From Streptomyces sp. SID5785 (GTDB taxonomy: Bacteria; Actinomycetota; Actinomycetes; Streptomycetales; Streptomycetaceae): a stretch of 47,687 nt of DNA. The stretch lies in the NCBI RefSeq assembly GCF_009870065.1, contig NZ_WWIA01000303.1:1-47687 (forward strand), read 5' to 3'. The position numbers and the translations under genes were made by a program. Below the pieces are notes generated by a model, which was not told the DNA's origin, searched no databases, and saw only the letters and a program-made list of their open reading frames with translations. Below, one piece after another: positions 9,490-17,917 of the stretch. Within the stretch, counting starts at the first letter, position 1, and each line of letters starts with the position of its first letter.

Positions 9490-12400
9490 ATGCGAGACAG
9501 CCATCGGGCGGAGGCCGAGCGGCTGTTGGCGCGGGCCGTCGAGGAGGAGGTCAGGCGCTCCGGCGGCCGGGTCGACGGGAACGTGCTGCTCGCGCGGGCG
9601 CGCGGTGCGCTGGACGCGATGGGGCAGACCGCGGTCGAGGAGTACGCCGCCTACACGGGGGCGCTCGACGAGGCGTCGGCCGGACAGATGACGTTCGGCC
9701 AGCGGTTCGCCCGGGAGAGCGGGTCGACACCGCTGATGGTGGCGGGGGTCGGGGCCGTCACGGCGTGCGTGGCCGACCTGGCGCTGGGCGCGGGGACCGG
9801 GGTCGCGGTGGGCGCCGGGGCGGCCGTCGCGGTGCTCGGGGCCGCGGCGACCGTCGCGAAGGTGACCGCCGCGCATCTGCCGGCGGCGAGCCGCAGCGCG
9901 GGCGCGGCGAGCCAACCGGGCGGCCACGAGCAACTGCGGCTGCAGTGGCTGACCGCGCTGGAGGTCCGGGGCATCCGGCCGTTCCTCGACCAGCAGCGGG
10001 TGCTCGCGGCGAGCACCGGCACGGGGACGGGCGGCAAGAAGACCGCCGTGCCGCAGCTGCGGCGGACCGACAAGAGCGCGGCGGCCCGGCGGCGGACGGT
10101 CCTGGAGCAGTCGTTCGGCCAACTGCCCGAGCCGGACGGCCCGTTCGCGGGGCGCCGGGCCGCCCTGTCGCAGATCACCCAGTGGGTGCACGCGGCCCGC
10201 GCCAGTACGCAGACGCGGCCCACGGTCGTCGTGCTGCACGGGGCGCCCGGTTCGGGGCGCACCACGCTGGCGGTGCGGGCGGCGCACGAGCTGCGCGACC
10301 AGTTCCGCGGGGCGTGCGTCGTGGACCTGCGCGGGGACCGCTCGGACGCGGCGCCGCTGTCCACCCGGGACGCGCTGCTGCACCTTCTGAACCGGCTGGG
10401 CGCGCCGCGCGAACAGCTCCTGTTCCGTGAGCGCTCGGCGCCGGAGCAGCAGGTCAAGCGGCTCGGCGAGCTGTATCACCAGCATCTGACCGGGCTGCCC
10501 GTCACGATCGTCCTCGACGACGCGGCCGACGCCCGGCAGGTGCGCACGCTCGTCCCCGAGCGTTCGGACAGCCTGGTCGTCGTGACGTCCAGGAAGCCGC
10601 TCGACCTCGGCGACGACACCCCGGCGTGGGTGCACCACCTGCCGGTGGAGGCGCTGGACGTGGCCGGCGCCGAGGAGCTGCTGCGCGAGGCGGCGCAGGA
10701 CGCGGACGGGCCCTACGACGCCGAAGCGACCGAGGCCGTACGGGAGTTGTGCGGCGGGCTGCCGCTCGCGCTGCGGATCGCGGGGTCCTCGATCGGCCCG
10801 CGCTCGCCGCGCGCGCTGGCGGCCGATCTCGGCGCGTACGGGCCCGTGGAGCCCGTCGAGCGCGTCCTGTGGCTGCGCTACACCGACCAGCCGGAGCAGG
10901 GGCGGCGGCTGCTGCGGCGGCTCGCGCTCGCCGGGCGCGCCTCGCTCGGGGCGCCCGCGGCGGCGGCGCTGCTCGCCACGGACACCACGGAGGCGACGAA
11001 GCACCTGACGGCGCTGGCCCGCGCCGGGCTCGTCGACCATGTGCGCGGCAGCCGCTACCGGCTGCACGACCTGGTGCGGGCGTTCGCGCAGGCGCGGCTC
11101 GAGGACGAGGAGGAGCCGGCCGAGCGCACGGCCGCGCAGGAGCGCCTGATCCAGAACTACGCGGACCTCGCCGACTCCGTGATCCGCCTCGTCGACGGGA
11201 ACATGTCGACGCGCGCCGGGCAGATGGGCCCGCACGGCTTCACGTCGCTCGACGCCGCGCTGCGCTGGCTGGACGACGAGTCGAGCTTCATCACGGCGGC
11301 GCTGCGGCACGCGGAGGGCGTCAACCAGGACGCGGTGCTCGGTCTGCTGGGCGCGCTGTGCGACTACTGCCTGCTGCGCGGCGACCTCTACCGGCTGGGC
11401 GAGATCAGCGAGCTGACCCAGGCCATCGACCAGGGGCTGCTGGTGCGCTCGGTCCAGTGGCGCACCGGTATCGCGGCCCGCCAGCTCGGTGAGCTCGACA
11501 AGGCACGGACGACGCTGTCCTCGGTCGTGGACCTGTACCGGGAGGCGCACCACCGGGCGGGCGAGGCGCGCGCGCTGTGCTCGCTCGGCATCACGCTGCA
11601 CCACCAGGGCCAGCTGACGGAGGCGAGCGCGAAGCTGCGCGAGGCGCTCGACCTGCAGACGACGCCGGAGACGAAGGGCGACCGGGGCTGGACGCTGCAC
11701 GCGCTCGCGGCGGTCGAGCGGGACCGGGCGCACGTGCGCGAGTCGCTGGTGCTGCTGACCGACGCGTTCACCCTGCACCGGGAGAACGAGTCGCTGCACG
11801 GCGAGGCCTGGGCGCACTTCCAGCTCGGCCAGCTGTGTCTGCGCATGGGCCAGGTGCCGCGCGCCGACGACGAACTGCGCGCCGCGCTCGACCTGTACGG
11901 CCGGACCCGGGACGCACGCGGCGAGGCCTGGGCGCTGACCCAGCTGGCGCGCACCCGGCTCGTCGACGGCGACGCGTCGGCCGCGGTCGACGGCCTGCGC
12001 CAGGCCGCGTCCCGGCACCGGGAGAACGAGGACGCGCGCGGCGAGGCCTGGACGTACTACTACCTGGGTCAGGCCCTGGAGGAGACCGGGAACCTGGACC
12101 AGGCGGTCCGTGAACTGGAGCGCTCGCGCACGATGTTCTCCCGGATGCGCGACGTGTACGGGCTGGCCTGCGCCCGGCACCACTCGGCGCGCGTCACCCG
12201 TGACCAGCGGGCCGCGCAGACCGGTTCGCTGCGCAACTCGGGCTTCGCCCGCCAGCTCCTCGTCGACGCCCGCGCCGACTTCCAGCGCATCGGTGTGACG
12301 CACGGCGAGGCGTGGACGTGCCTGGAGCTGGCGGTGGTGGACGCCGGCAACACCCGGCTCCAGCAGGCCCTCGACCTGTGCGAGGAGGCCCGCGGCCTGT

Positions 12401-12693
12401 TCGCCTCGTACGGGGACCGGCGGGGCGAGGAGTGGGCGGCGTTCCTGCGCTGCACGCTGTTGCCTTACTCCTCGCCGGGCGGCTCCGAGGTCGGCACGGC
12501 GGTCGCCCAGGAGGAGCTGGCGGCCCTGACCCGGGACCCGGCGCCGGCCCGCGACGGCAAGCTCGACGACTACGTGACGGCGTACGCCCTGCTGCTCGAA
12601 CGCGGCGTCGACCTGGACGCGGGCTGGCAGGCCTGGCGCCTCGGCATGGTCCCGAACCGGCATGCGCGGGACGTGATGGGGGTGACCGACTGA
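9490..12693 (+). CDS. STAND NTPase (NB-ARC) with TPR repeats, membrane-tethered
   Basis: 1067-aa protein. After a helical N-terminus (1-78) comes a Gly/Ala/Val-rich hydrophobic stretch of about 50 residues (80-130) able to form two membrane helices, then an NB-ARC ATPase: P-loop GAPGSGRTT (251-259), Walker B VTIVLDD (338-344), CGGLPLAL (about 421-428), a winged-helix part, then TPR repeats from about 560 to 990. The GEAW-containing TPR units recur with an exact 40-residue period. No effector domain (TIR, nuclease, protease) or DNA-binding domain is evident, unlike AfsR/SARP proteins with the same core. The ATG at 9490 was chosen over in-frame codons upstream because GGAGGGGG precedes it by 8 nt. 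Likely a ligand-gated ATP switch; partner and signal unknown. Its stop lies inside a 32-bp tandem duplication. Confidence 0.85.
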   Translation: MRDSHRAEAERLLARAVEEEVRRSGGRVDGNVLLARARGALDAMGQTAVEEYAAYTGALDEASAGQMTFGQRFARESGSTPLMVAGVGAVTACVADLALGAGTGVAVGAGAAVAVLGAAATVAKVTAAHLPAASRSAGAASQPGGHEQLRLQWLTALEVRGIRPFLDQQRVLAASTGTGTGGKKTAVPQLRRTDKSAAARRRTVLEQSFGQLPEPDGPFAGRRAALSQITQWVHAARASTQTRPTVVVLHGAPGSGRTTLAVRAAHELRDQFRGACVVDLRGDRSDAAPLSTRDALLHLLNRLGAPREQLLFRERSAPEQQVKRLGELYHQHLTGLPVTIVLDDAADARQVRTLVPERSDSLVVVTSRKPLDLGDDTPAWVHHLPVEALDVAGAEELLREAAQDADGPYDAEATEAVRELCGGLPLALRIAGSSIGPRSPRALAADLGAYGPVEPVERVLWLRYTDQPEQGRRLLRRLALAGRASLGAPAAAALLATDTTEATKHLTALARAGLVDHVRGSRYRLHDLVRAFAQARLEDEEEPAERTAAQERLIQNYADLADSVIRLVDGNMSTRAGQMGPHGFTSLDAALRWLDDESSFITAALRHAEGVNQDAVLGLLGALCDYCLLRGDLYRLGEISELTQAIDQGLLVRSVQWRTGIAARQLGELDKARTTLSSVVDLYREAHHRAGEARALCSLGITLHHQGQLTEASAKLREALDLQTTPETKGDRGWTLHALAAVERDRAHVRESLVLLTDAFTLHRENESLHGEAWAHFQLGQLCLRMGQVPRADDELRAALDLYGRTRDARGEAWALTQLARTRLVDGDASAAVDGLRQAASRHRENEDARGEAWTYYYLGQALEETGNLDQAVRELERSRTMFSRMRDVYGLACARHHSARVTRDQRAAQTGSLRNSGFARQLLVDARADFQRIGVTHGEAWTCLELAVVDAGNTRLQQALDLCEEARGLFASYGDRRGEEWAAFLRCTLLPYSSPGGSEVGTAVAQEELAALTRDPAPARDGKLDDYVTAYALLLERGVDLDAGWQAWRLGMVPNRHARDVMGVTD

Positions 12694-12758
12694 CGGGGCG
12701 GACGGCCGCCGGTCACGGCCGGCCTCGACGGGGCGGACGGCCGCCGGTCACGGCCGGC
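12692..12758. repeat. 32-bp tandem duplication across two convergent gene ends
   Basis: Bases 12692-12723 and 12727-12758 are identical (beginning GACGGGGCGGACGGCC, ending GGTCACGGCCGGC) with 3 bp between them. The first copy overlaps the stop codon of the STAND gene and the second overlaps the stop codon of the opposing reductase gene. Probably a replication-slippage duplication that doubled the intergenic hairpin. Confidence 0.9.
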
Positions 12759-12761
12759 GGC
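12740..12761. terminator. Candidate bidirectional terminator
   Basis: Stem GCCGCCGG / CCGGCGGC (8 bp) with loop TCACGG, between the convergent STAND and reductase genes; the reductase stop codon (12748-12750) lies in the loop. No T-run follows, as is common in Streptomyces. Confidence 0.4.
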
Positions 12762-13344
12762 TCTGCCCCTTGCGCACCCGGTACAGCAGGTGCAGCACCC
12801 GGTCCCCCCGCACCACCACGTCCGGGTCCTCCAGGAGGTACGGGCCGGGGGCGGTGGGGCCGAAATAGGGGCGGCCGGTGCCGAGGACGACCGGGGCCAC
12901 GTCCATCGCCACCTCGTCGACCAGGCCGAGGGCGAAGGCCTGGCCGCCGACGTCGCCGGCGGCCACGGCCACCCGGCGTCCCCCGGCGCGTTCCTTCGCG
13001 GCGGCGACGGCGGAGGTGACGTCCTCGGCGAAGTGGTAGTGGGTCGCCTCGGGGTGCCAGTCGGCGGGGCGGGGCCGGTGGGACACCACGACGACGTGTT
13101 CGCCGGCGGGCGGCCGCGCGTCCCAGCCGTCGGTGAGGTCGAAGAGGCGGCGGCCGATGATCATCGCGCCGAGGCTGTCCCACTGGGGCCGGACGTACGC
13201 GGCGGACGCCTCGGAGACCCTGTTGCCGCCGCCGAGCGGGACGTCGCCGTTCCCGTACCAGTCGAACAGCGGGCCGACCTGGTCGTCCGGGCCGGCGATG
13301 AAGCCGTCCACCGAGACGACACCGTGCATGACGACGGTGCTCAT
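12748..13344 (-). CDS. RibD C-terminal/dihydrofolate reductase-like oxidoreductase
   Basis: 198-aa protein of the RibD-C/DHFR-like family, NADPH-binding reductases often of unknown substrate. It starts MSTVVMHGVVSVDGFIAGPDD, the standard beginning of this family, and continues with GAMIIGRRLFDLTDGW, a VVVVSHRP strand, a Gly-rich nucleotide loop (VAVAAGDVGGQAFALGLVDE) and the closing VVLGTGRPYF motif. The ATG at 13344 is preceded by GGGAGATGTC, giving a good ribosome site; the frame upstream of it is non-coding in character. It converges on the STAND gene. Physiological substrate cannot be inferred. Confidence 0.88.
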   Translation of the reverse strand: MSTVVMHGVVSVDGFIAGPDDQVGPLFDWYGNGDVPLGGGNRVSEASAAYVRPQWDSLGAMIIGRRLFDLTDGWDARPPAGEHVVVVSHRPRPADWHPEATHYHFAEDVTSAVAAAKERAGGRRVAVAAGDVGGQAFALGLVDEVAMDVAPVVLGTGRPYFGPTAPGPYLLEDPDVVVRGDRVLHLLYRVRKGQSRRP

Positions 13345-13410
13345 GACATCTCCCGATTCCTGTCCGGTCCCCCCGGGTGCCGGGCCGCGGCCCGGTAGCC
13401 ATGAAGACCC

Positions 13411-13442
13411 GGCGTGCCCGCGAAACTCATCGCGGGCACGCC
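13411..13442 (-). terminator. Terminator hairpin after the mca operon
   Basis: Perfect 12-bp stem GGCGTGCCCGCG / CGCGGGCACGCC (13411-13422, 13431-13442), extendable by an A-T pair to a 6-nt loop, beginning 13 nt past the stop of the 89-aa membrane protein gene. Confidence 0.75.
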
Positions 13443-13454
13443 CGGGAGCGTGCC

Positions 13455-13724
13455 TCAGTCCCGGTCGGCGGTGGAGGTGGAGCCGGGAGCGGCGCCGACC
13501 CGCTCGGAGCCGGCCCCGGTGCCCTCGGCGCCGGAGCCCTTCTCCTTGAAGTCGACCTTGCCCATGTGGCGGTTCATCGACTTCATCAGGCCCCACACGG
13601 CCAGCGCCATCACCGCGAAGACGATGAAGCCGAGAACACCCGGAGTCACCTTGTTCTCGTCGACCTCCTTGGCGGCAAGGGGGACGAGATGGGTCATTGC
13701 CAGATTCGCGTTCACATCAGGCAT
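13455..13724 (-). CDS. Small single-helix membrane protein linked to mca
   Basis: 89 aa with one clear membrane helix (about residues 29-47, GVLGFIVFAVMALAVWGLM) followed by a basic juxtamembrane segment (KSMNRHMGKVDFKEK) and a Gly/Ser/Ala-rich tail, so probably N-out, C-in. I do not recognise a named family; similar proteins follow mca in other Streptomyces as far as I recall. The start at 13724 overlaps the last 8 nt of mca, implying coupled translation, and a strong hairpin terminator follows. A role with mycothiol conjugate removal is possible but is only inferred from position. Confidence 0.8.
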   Translation of the reverse strand: MPDVNANLAMTHLVPLAAKEVDENKVTPGVLGFIVFAVMALAVWGLMKSMNRHMGKVDFKEKGSGAEGTGAGSERVGAAPGSTSTADRD

Positions 13725-14598
13725 TGTGGCGGATGCCCGCGAAGAGGTCGTCCTCGGGGAGGGAGGTATCGACGAGCGACTTCGCGAGCTCGTACTCCTC
13801 GGTCGGCCAGACCTCCTTCTGGATCTCCATCGGCACGCGGAACCAGCCGCCGTCCGGATCGATCTGCGTGGCGTGCGCGATCAGCGCCTTGTCCCGGATC
13901 TCGTAGAAGTCGGCGCACGGAACGTGCGTGGTCAGCGTGCGCTCGACCCGCCCGAACTCGTCCCAGCGCTTCAGCCAGTCCTCGTACGGCGACTCCATGC
14001 CGCGGTCCAGGAGCGCGTGGTGCAGCGCCTCGGTGCGCGGCCGGTTGAAGCCCTGGTTGTAGTACAGCTTCTGCGGCTGGAAGACCGGCCCGTACACGGA
14101 CTCGGGGAACTGCTCGGCGTCGGCCGCGCCCTCGAAGGCCACCATCGTGATCTTGTGGGTCATGATGTGGTCGGGGTGCGGATAGCCGCCGTTCTCGTCG
14201 TACGTGGTGATGACCTGGGGACGGAAGCGACGGATCTGCTTGACCAGCTCACCGGCGGCCTTGTCGACGTCCTCCAGCGCGAAGCAGCCCTCGGGCAGCG
14301 GCGGCAGCGGGTCGCCCTCGGGCAGCCCGGAGTCGACGAAGCCCAGCCACTCCTGCTTGATGCCCAGGATCTCCCGGGCCTCGTCCATCTCCTTCTTGCG
14401 CACCTCGTGGATGTGCTCCTCGATGTACGTGTCGCCCTGGAGCTTGGGGTTGAGGATGGAGCCGCGCTCTCCGCCCGTGCAGGTCACGACCAGCACGTCC
14501 ACCCCCTCGGACACGTACTTGGCCATGGTGGCCGCGCCCTTCGACGACTCGTCGTCGGGATGGGCGTGAACGGCCATCAGTCGCAGCTGCTCAGTCAA
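13717..14598 (-). CDS. mca: Mycothiol S-conjugate amidase Mca
   Basis: 293-aa zinc amidase of the PIG-L/LmbE family that cleaves mycothiol S-conjugates into a mercapturic acid and GlcN-inositol, part of actinobacterial detoxification. The N-terminal HAHPDDE motif (11-17) supplies zinc ligands, and GGYPHPDH with the following HKITMVAFEGA supplies the second His cluster. The long C-terminal part (AHATQIDPDGGWFRVP) distinguishes Mca from the shorter deacetylase MshB. Start: TTG at 14598 (TTG ACT GAG CAG CTG), preceded by GAGGA at about 9 nt and giving the family-typical MTEQLRLMAVHAHPDDE; the open frame extends further upstream without homology. Divergent from the DUF4307 gene. Confidence 0.95.
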   Translation of the reverse strand: MTEQLRLMAVHAHPDDESSKGAATMAKYVSEGVDVLVVTCTGGERGSILNPKLQGDTYIEEHIHEVRKKEMDEAREILGIKQEWLGFVDSGLPEGDPLPPLPEGCFALEDVDKAAGELVKQIRRFRPQVITTYDENGGYPHPDHIMTHKITMVAFEGAADAEQFPESVYGPVFQPQKLYYNQGFNRPRTEALHHALLDRGMESPYEDWLKRWDEFGRVERTLTTHVPCADFYEIRDKALIAHATQIDPDGGWFRVPMEIQKEVWPTEEYELAKSLVDTSLPEDDLFAGIRHNA

Positions 14599-14654
14599 GA
14601 CAAGATCCTCGCGAGATAGGGCGCCCGGTGTCGTCCGGCGCAATGTGCGGCTTC

Positions 14655-14660
14655 TATAGT
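14655..14660 (+). promoter_or_regulatory. Possible -10 box (TATAGT) in the mca/DUF4307 divergent region
   Basis: The only A/T-rich hexamer in the 130-bp gap between the divergent mca and DUF4307 genes. CTATAG is palindromic, so it could serve either strand. No convincing -35 partner is seen. Confidence 0.3.
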
Positions 14661-14728
14661 GACCGAACCGGGGGACGGAAAATTCCGGCGCCCGCATCCT
14701 GGCGGGCCACGCGAGAGGATCTGGCCGA

Positions 14729-15133
14729 ATGAGCGCCGTGCAGCAGCTGCCCGAGGGGCGTTACGGCTCGTCGCGCTCCGCGGACGCCCGCGCCGACCGG
14801 AAGCTGAGGATCGCCGCGATCGTCCTCGGCACCCTGTTCGCCGCGCTGATGGTCTGGTTCGGCTGGTACTACGTCGTGGGGAACAAGTTCAGCGGCGAGG
14901 TCATCGCCTTCCAGTCGCACCCGGACAAGGTCGAGGTGCACCTGGAGATCCGCAAGGACGCGGGCACCGGTGGCTACTGCACCGTCCGCTCGCAGAGCGC
15001 CGACGGCGCCGAGGTCGGCCGGGCCGACTTCCGCTTCGACCAGCACAGCGAGCGCATCGACAAGGTCGTCACCCTGCGCACCAGCGGCGAGCGCGGCACC
15101 ACCGCGGAGCTCGTCGGCTGCCACGCCGACTGA
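14729..15133 (+). CDS. DUF4307 single-pass membrane protein
   Basis: 134 aa: a basic N-terminal segment of about 33 residues, one membrane helix (about 34-53, AAIVLGTLFAALMVWFGWYY), then an extracytoplasmic beta-rich domain with two cysteines (in GGYCTVRSQ and ELVGCHAD) that could form a disulfide. This matches the actinobacterial DUF4307 family, usually located between mca and greA; no function is known. The start at 14729 follows a GAGAGGATC stretch. Likely monocistronic, with a possible hairpin (15153-15184) after the stop. Confidence 0.85.
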   Translation: MSAVQQLPEGRYGSSRSADARADRKLRIAAIVLGTLFAALMVWFGWYYVVGNKFSGEVIAFQSHPDKVEVHLEIRKDAGTGGYCTVRSQSADGAEVGRADFRFDQHSERIDKVVTLRTSGERGTTAELVGCHAD

Positions 15134-15152
15134 CACCGAACTGACGCCGACC

Positions 15153-15184
15153 GGCGCCGAGCGGGCCCGGCGGACGTCGGCGCC
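15153..15184 (+). terminator. Possible terminator after the DUF4307 gene
   Basis: Arms GGCGCCG (15153-15159) and CGGCGCC (15178-15184) with an 18-nt GC-rich loop. The rest of the 214-bp gap before greA holds a TAGGCT (-10-like, 15262-15267) and otherwise nothing I can assign. Confidence 0.35.
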
Positions 15185-15347
15185 TATCGGGTTGACGTGG
15201 CCTGACCTGCGCGGACAGAAAACTGGTGGCTTATGTCCTCCCCCTTTCACCGTTGAATTGTTAGGCTCGTGGTTTCGCCCACCTGAGAGGGAACATCCTT
15301 CTGGGTAGGGCGATGCTTTGTATTCCCAGTACCTACGAGGAGCACCT

Positions 15348-15845
15348 GTGACCCAGACCAGCGAAGACGTCACCTGGCTCACCCAGGAGGCGTACACCAA
15401 GCTCAAGGAAGAGCTGGCGTACCTGTCTGGTCCCGCGCGCGAGGAAGTCACCGCGAAGATCGCGGCCGCGCGCGAGGAGGGCGACCTGCGCGAGAACGGC
15501 GGGTACCACGCGGCCAAGGAGGAGCAGGGCAAGCAGGAGCTCCGCATCCGCCAGCTCACCCAGCTCCTGGAGAAGGCCAAGGTCGGCGAGGCGCCGGCCG
15601 ACGACGGCGTGGTCGAGCCCGGCATGGTCGTCACCATCGCCTTCGACGGCGACGAGGACGACACGGTCACCTTCCTGCTGGCCTCGCGCGAGTACGCCAG
15701 CACGGACATCGAGACGTACTCGCCGCAGTCGCCGCTCGGCACGGGTGTGAACGGCAAGAAGGTCGGCGAGGACGCCGAGTACGAGCTGCCGAACGGCAAG
15801 ATGGCCTCGGTGCGCATCCTCACGGCGGAGCCCTACACCGGCTGA
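15348..15845 (+). CDS. greA: Transcription elongation factor GreA
   Basis: 165-aa GreA: rescues backtracked RNA polymerase by stimulating transcript cleavage. The N-terminal coiled coil (about 10-80) includes the tip acidic pair in AAREEGDLRENGGYHAAKEEQ, and the C-terminal FKBP-like domain (about 85-160) ends ELPNGKMASVRILTAEPY. Like other actinobacterial GreA proteins it has an insertion-containing middle (DDGVVEPGMVVTIAFDGDEDD). The GTG start at 15348 is preceded by GAGGAG at a good distance. A strong terminator follows. Confidence 0.96.
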   Translation: MTQTSEDVTWLTQEAYTKLKEELAYLSGPAREEVTAKIAAAREEGDLRENGGYHAAKEEQGKQELRIRQLTQLLEKAKVGEAPADDGVVEPGMVVTIAFDGDEDDTVTFLLASREYASTDIETYSPQSPLGTGVNGKKVGEDAEYELPNGKMASVRILTAEPYTG

Positions 15846-15862
15846 CGCCCGCACGACGCCCT

Positions 15863-15901
15863 GGACCGGGGCCCGAGCCACGACGGCTCGGGCCCCGGTC
15901 C
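15863..15901. terminator. Strong bidirectional terminator
   Basis: Perfect 17-bp stem (GGACCGGGGCCCGAGCC and its complement) with loop ACGAC, between the convergent greA and ABC permease genes. Confidence 0.88.
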
Positions 15902-15914
15902 GCGTCCGGCCGGG

Positions 15915-16778
15915 TCAGGCCGACGCGCTGCGGTACTTGCGGACCGCGAGGGTGCGGAACACCAGGATGATCACGGCGGACCAGATCAGGGAGGCCCAGA
16001 CCGGGTGCTCCATCGGCCACGCGCCGGTGACCGATCTGGGGACGCCGTCGATCGTGTTCCCGAAGAGGTCGCGGGCGGCGGAGACCGTGGCACTGAACGG
16101 GTTCCACTCCGCGACGTACTGCAGGAACTTCGGCATCCCGTTGACCGGGACGAACGCGTTCGAGATGAAGGTCAGCGGGAAGAGCCAGATCAGTCCGCCC
16201 GAGGTCGCCGCCTCCGGGGTGCGCACGGACAGGCCGATCAGCGCGCCGATCCAGGTGAACGCGTACCCGAGCAGCAGGAGCAGGCCGAAGCCGGCGAGCA
16301 CCTTGCCGATGTTCTCGTGGGTGCGCCAGCCGACGAGCAGGGCCACCACGGCGAGGACGGCGAGCGTCACCGCGGTCTGCACGAGGTCGGCGAGCGTGCG
16401 GCCGGTCAGCACCGCGCCACGCGCCATCGGCAGCGAGCGGAACCGGTCGATGAGGCCCTTGTGCATGTCGTCCGCGATGCCCGCTCCGGCGCCCGCCGTG
16501 GCGAAGGTCACCGTCTGGGCGAAGATGCCGGCCATCAGGAATTCCTTGTAGGCGCTCGAACTGCCGGCGGGCGCGCCCGGAATGTTGATCGAGCCGCCGA
16601 AGACGTACGTGAACAGGACCACGAACATCACCGGCTGGATGATCCCGAAGAGGATCATCTCGGGGATCCGGGTCATCCGGATCAGGTTCCGCTTGCCGAC
16701 GACCAGGGAGTCGCGGACGGACTGGCCGAGGCCGCCCGCCGCGCTCGGGACCCGGGCGGTCCGGGTGACGGCGCTCAT
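15915..16778 (-). CDS. ABC-2 type exporter permease (DrrB-like)
   Basis: 287-aa ABC-2 permease with six predicted membrane helices. It starts in a cytoplasmic segment (VGKRNLIRMTRIPEMILFGIIQP) typical of daunorubicin-resistance DrrB-type permeases, and retains the conserved IADDMHKGLIDRFRSLPMARGAVL loop and the NAFVPVNGMP...WNPFSATVSAARDLFG region. It pairs with the ATPase encoded just upstream (4-nt ATGA overlap) to form an exporter of lipophilic compounds. The 5 nt after its start match normal coupled translation. Substrate is not inferable; no antibiotic cluster is near. Confidence 0.9.
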   Translation of the reverse strand: MSAVTRTARVPSAAGGLGQSVRDSLVVGKRNLIRMTRIPEMILFGIIQPVMFVVLFTYVFGGSINIPGAPAGSSSAYKEFLMAGIFAQTVTFATAGAGAGIADDMHKGLIDRFRSLPMARGAVLTGRTLADLVQTAVTLAVLAVVALLVGWRTHENIGKVLAGFGLLLLLGYAFTWIGALIGLSVRTPEAATSGGLIWLFPLTFISNAFVPVNGMPKFLQYVAEWNPFSATVSAARDLFGNTIDGVPRSVTGAWPMEHPVWASLIWSAVIILVFRTLAVRKYRSASA

Positions 16779-17749
16779 GTCGCTGCCTCCTCTGTCTCCT
16801 CGCCGGCCTGCTCGGCCAGGTGGCCGGTGAGCGAGATGAAGACGTCGTCCAGGGTCGGACGGCGCAGGGCGATGTCGTCGATCTCGATGCCGCGCGTGTC
16901 CAGCTCCCGGATCACCTCGGCGAGCAGCTTGGCGCCGCCGGTGACGGGCACGGTCAGCTTGCGCGTGTGCCGCTCGACGGTGGTCTCGCCCTTGCCGAGA
17001 GCGGCGAGGACGGCGCGTGCGTCGTCGATGCGCTCCGGCTCGTGCACGACGACCTCGACGCGCTCGCCGCCGGTCTGCGCCTTGAGCTGGTCGGAGGTGC
17101 CGCGGGCGATGACCCGGCCGTGGTCCACGACGCAGATGTCGTGCGCCAGGTGGTCGGCCTCCTCCAGGTACTGGGTGGTGAGCAGCAGGGTGGTGCCGCC
17201 CGCGACCAGTTCCTGGATGACCTCCCACAGCTGCTGCCTGTTGCGCGGGTCGAGGCCCGTCGTCGGCTCGTCCATGAACATCACGGGCGGGGAGACGACG
17301 AGCGCGGCCGCGAGGTCGAGCCGGCGGCGCATGCCGCCGGAGTAGGTCTTGGACGGGCGGTCGGCGGCGTCCGCGAGGTGGAAGCGCTCGAGCAGCTCGC
17401 CCGCGCGGGCCTTGGCCTCCTTGGCCCGCATCTGGTAGAGCTGTCCGACCATCTGGAGGTTCTCCCGGCCGGTCAGGTACTCGTCGACCGCGGCGAACTG
17501 GCCGGACAGGCCGATCGACCTGCGCACCTCGTTCGGATTCTTCAGGACGTCGATGCCCGCGACGACGGCTCGGCCGCTGTCCGGCGTGAGCAGGGTCGTC
17601 AGACAGCGGACGGCGGTGGTCTTGCCCGCGCCGTTCGGCCCGAGCAGGCCCAGGACGGTGCCTTCTGGAACATCCAGATCGACCCCGTCCAGGGCCTTCA
17701 CATCACCGAAGGTCTTGACCAGACCTTCGGCGTAGATGGCGCCTGGCAT
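16775..17749 (-). CDS. ABC exporter ATPase (DrrA-like)
   Basis: 324-aa ATPase. Walker A GPNGAGKTT (37-45 region), Q-loop in IGLSGQFAAVDEYLTGRENL, signature YSGGMRRRLDLAAALV, Walker B VMFMDEPTTGLDP, and H-loop region TQYLEEADHLAHDICVVDHGRV identify the daunorubicin-resistance (DrrA) subfamily, which also has the C-terminal extension seen here (about 225-310, ending LRRPTLDDVFISLTG). It energises the permease encoded directly downstream. The promoter region (17750-17917) holds two direct repeats and a palindrome suggesting a dedicated regulator, which is not encoded next to it. Confidence 0.92.
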   Translation of the reverse strand: MPGAIYAEGLVKTFGDVKALDGVDLDVPEGTVLGLLGPNGAGKTTAVRCLTTLLTPDSGRAVVAGIDVLKNPNEVRRSIGLSGQFAAVDEYLTGRENLQMVGQLYQMRAKEAKARAGELLERFHLADAADRPSKTYSGGMRRRLDLAAALVVSPPVMFMDEPTTGLDPRNRQQLWEVIQELVAGGTTLLLTTQYLEEADHLAHDICVVDHGRVIARGTSDQLKAQTGGERVEVVVHEPERIDDARAVLAALGKGETTVERHTRKLTVPVTGGAKLLAEVIRELDTRGIEIDDIALRRPTLDDVFISLTGHLAEQAGEETEEAAT

Positions 17750-17764
17750 GTGGTTCCCCCAGCG

Positions 17765-17787
17765 AGTGAGTGACCAGCTAGTGAGTG
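17765..17787. promoter_or_regulatory. Direct repeats upstream of the DrrAB-like operon
   Basis: Two exact AGTGAGTG copies at 17765-17772 and 17780-17787 (15-bp period; CACTCACT on the coding strand), beginning 16 nt before the ATPase start codon and flanking a near-palindromic ACCAGCTAGT. Candidate operator or extended regulator site. Confidence 0.4.
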
Positions 17788-17856
17788 CCGGTGAGAAAGT
17801 CTAGGTTCGCCGGGGCGGCAACGCCCGGCAGACGAGTGAAGCACCTCACACACTAT

Positions 17857-17870
17857 CGCGATGTATCGCG
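17857..17870. promoter_or_regulatory. CGCGAT-GT-ATCGCG palindrome
   Basis: Perfect 6-bp arms around GT; it also contains TATCGCG twice (17854-17860, 17864-17870) exactly one helical turn apart. It lies between the ilvA stop and the exporter genes, about 110 nt before the ATPase start. Likely operator for the exporter, with a short ilvA terminator as the weaker alternative. Confidence 0.5.
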
Positions 17871-17917
17871 TCTCGCCACGGTTTTTTCCGCGGTGCTCCC
17901 CGACGGCCCGGCGCCGG

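Noticed and set aside
13414..14619. 401-codon plus-strand frame over mca
   Set aside because: Overlaps a clear mca gene in the other direction and shows no recognisable motifs.
15915..17749. Antibiotic resistance or production locus because of DrrA/DrrB likeness
   Set aside because: No biosynthetic genes nearby; DrrAB-like exporters are common in streptomycetes.
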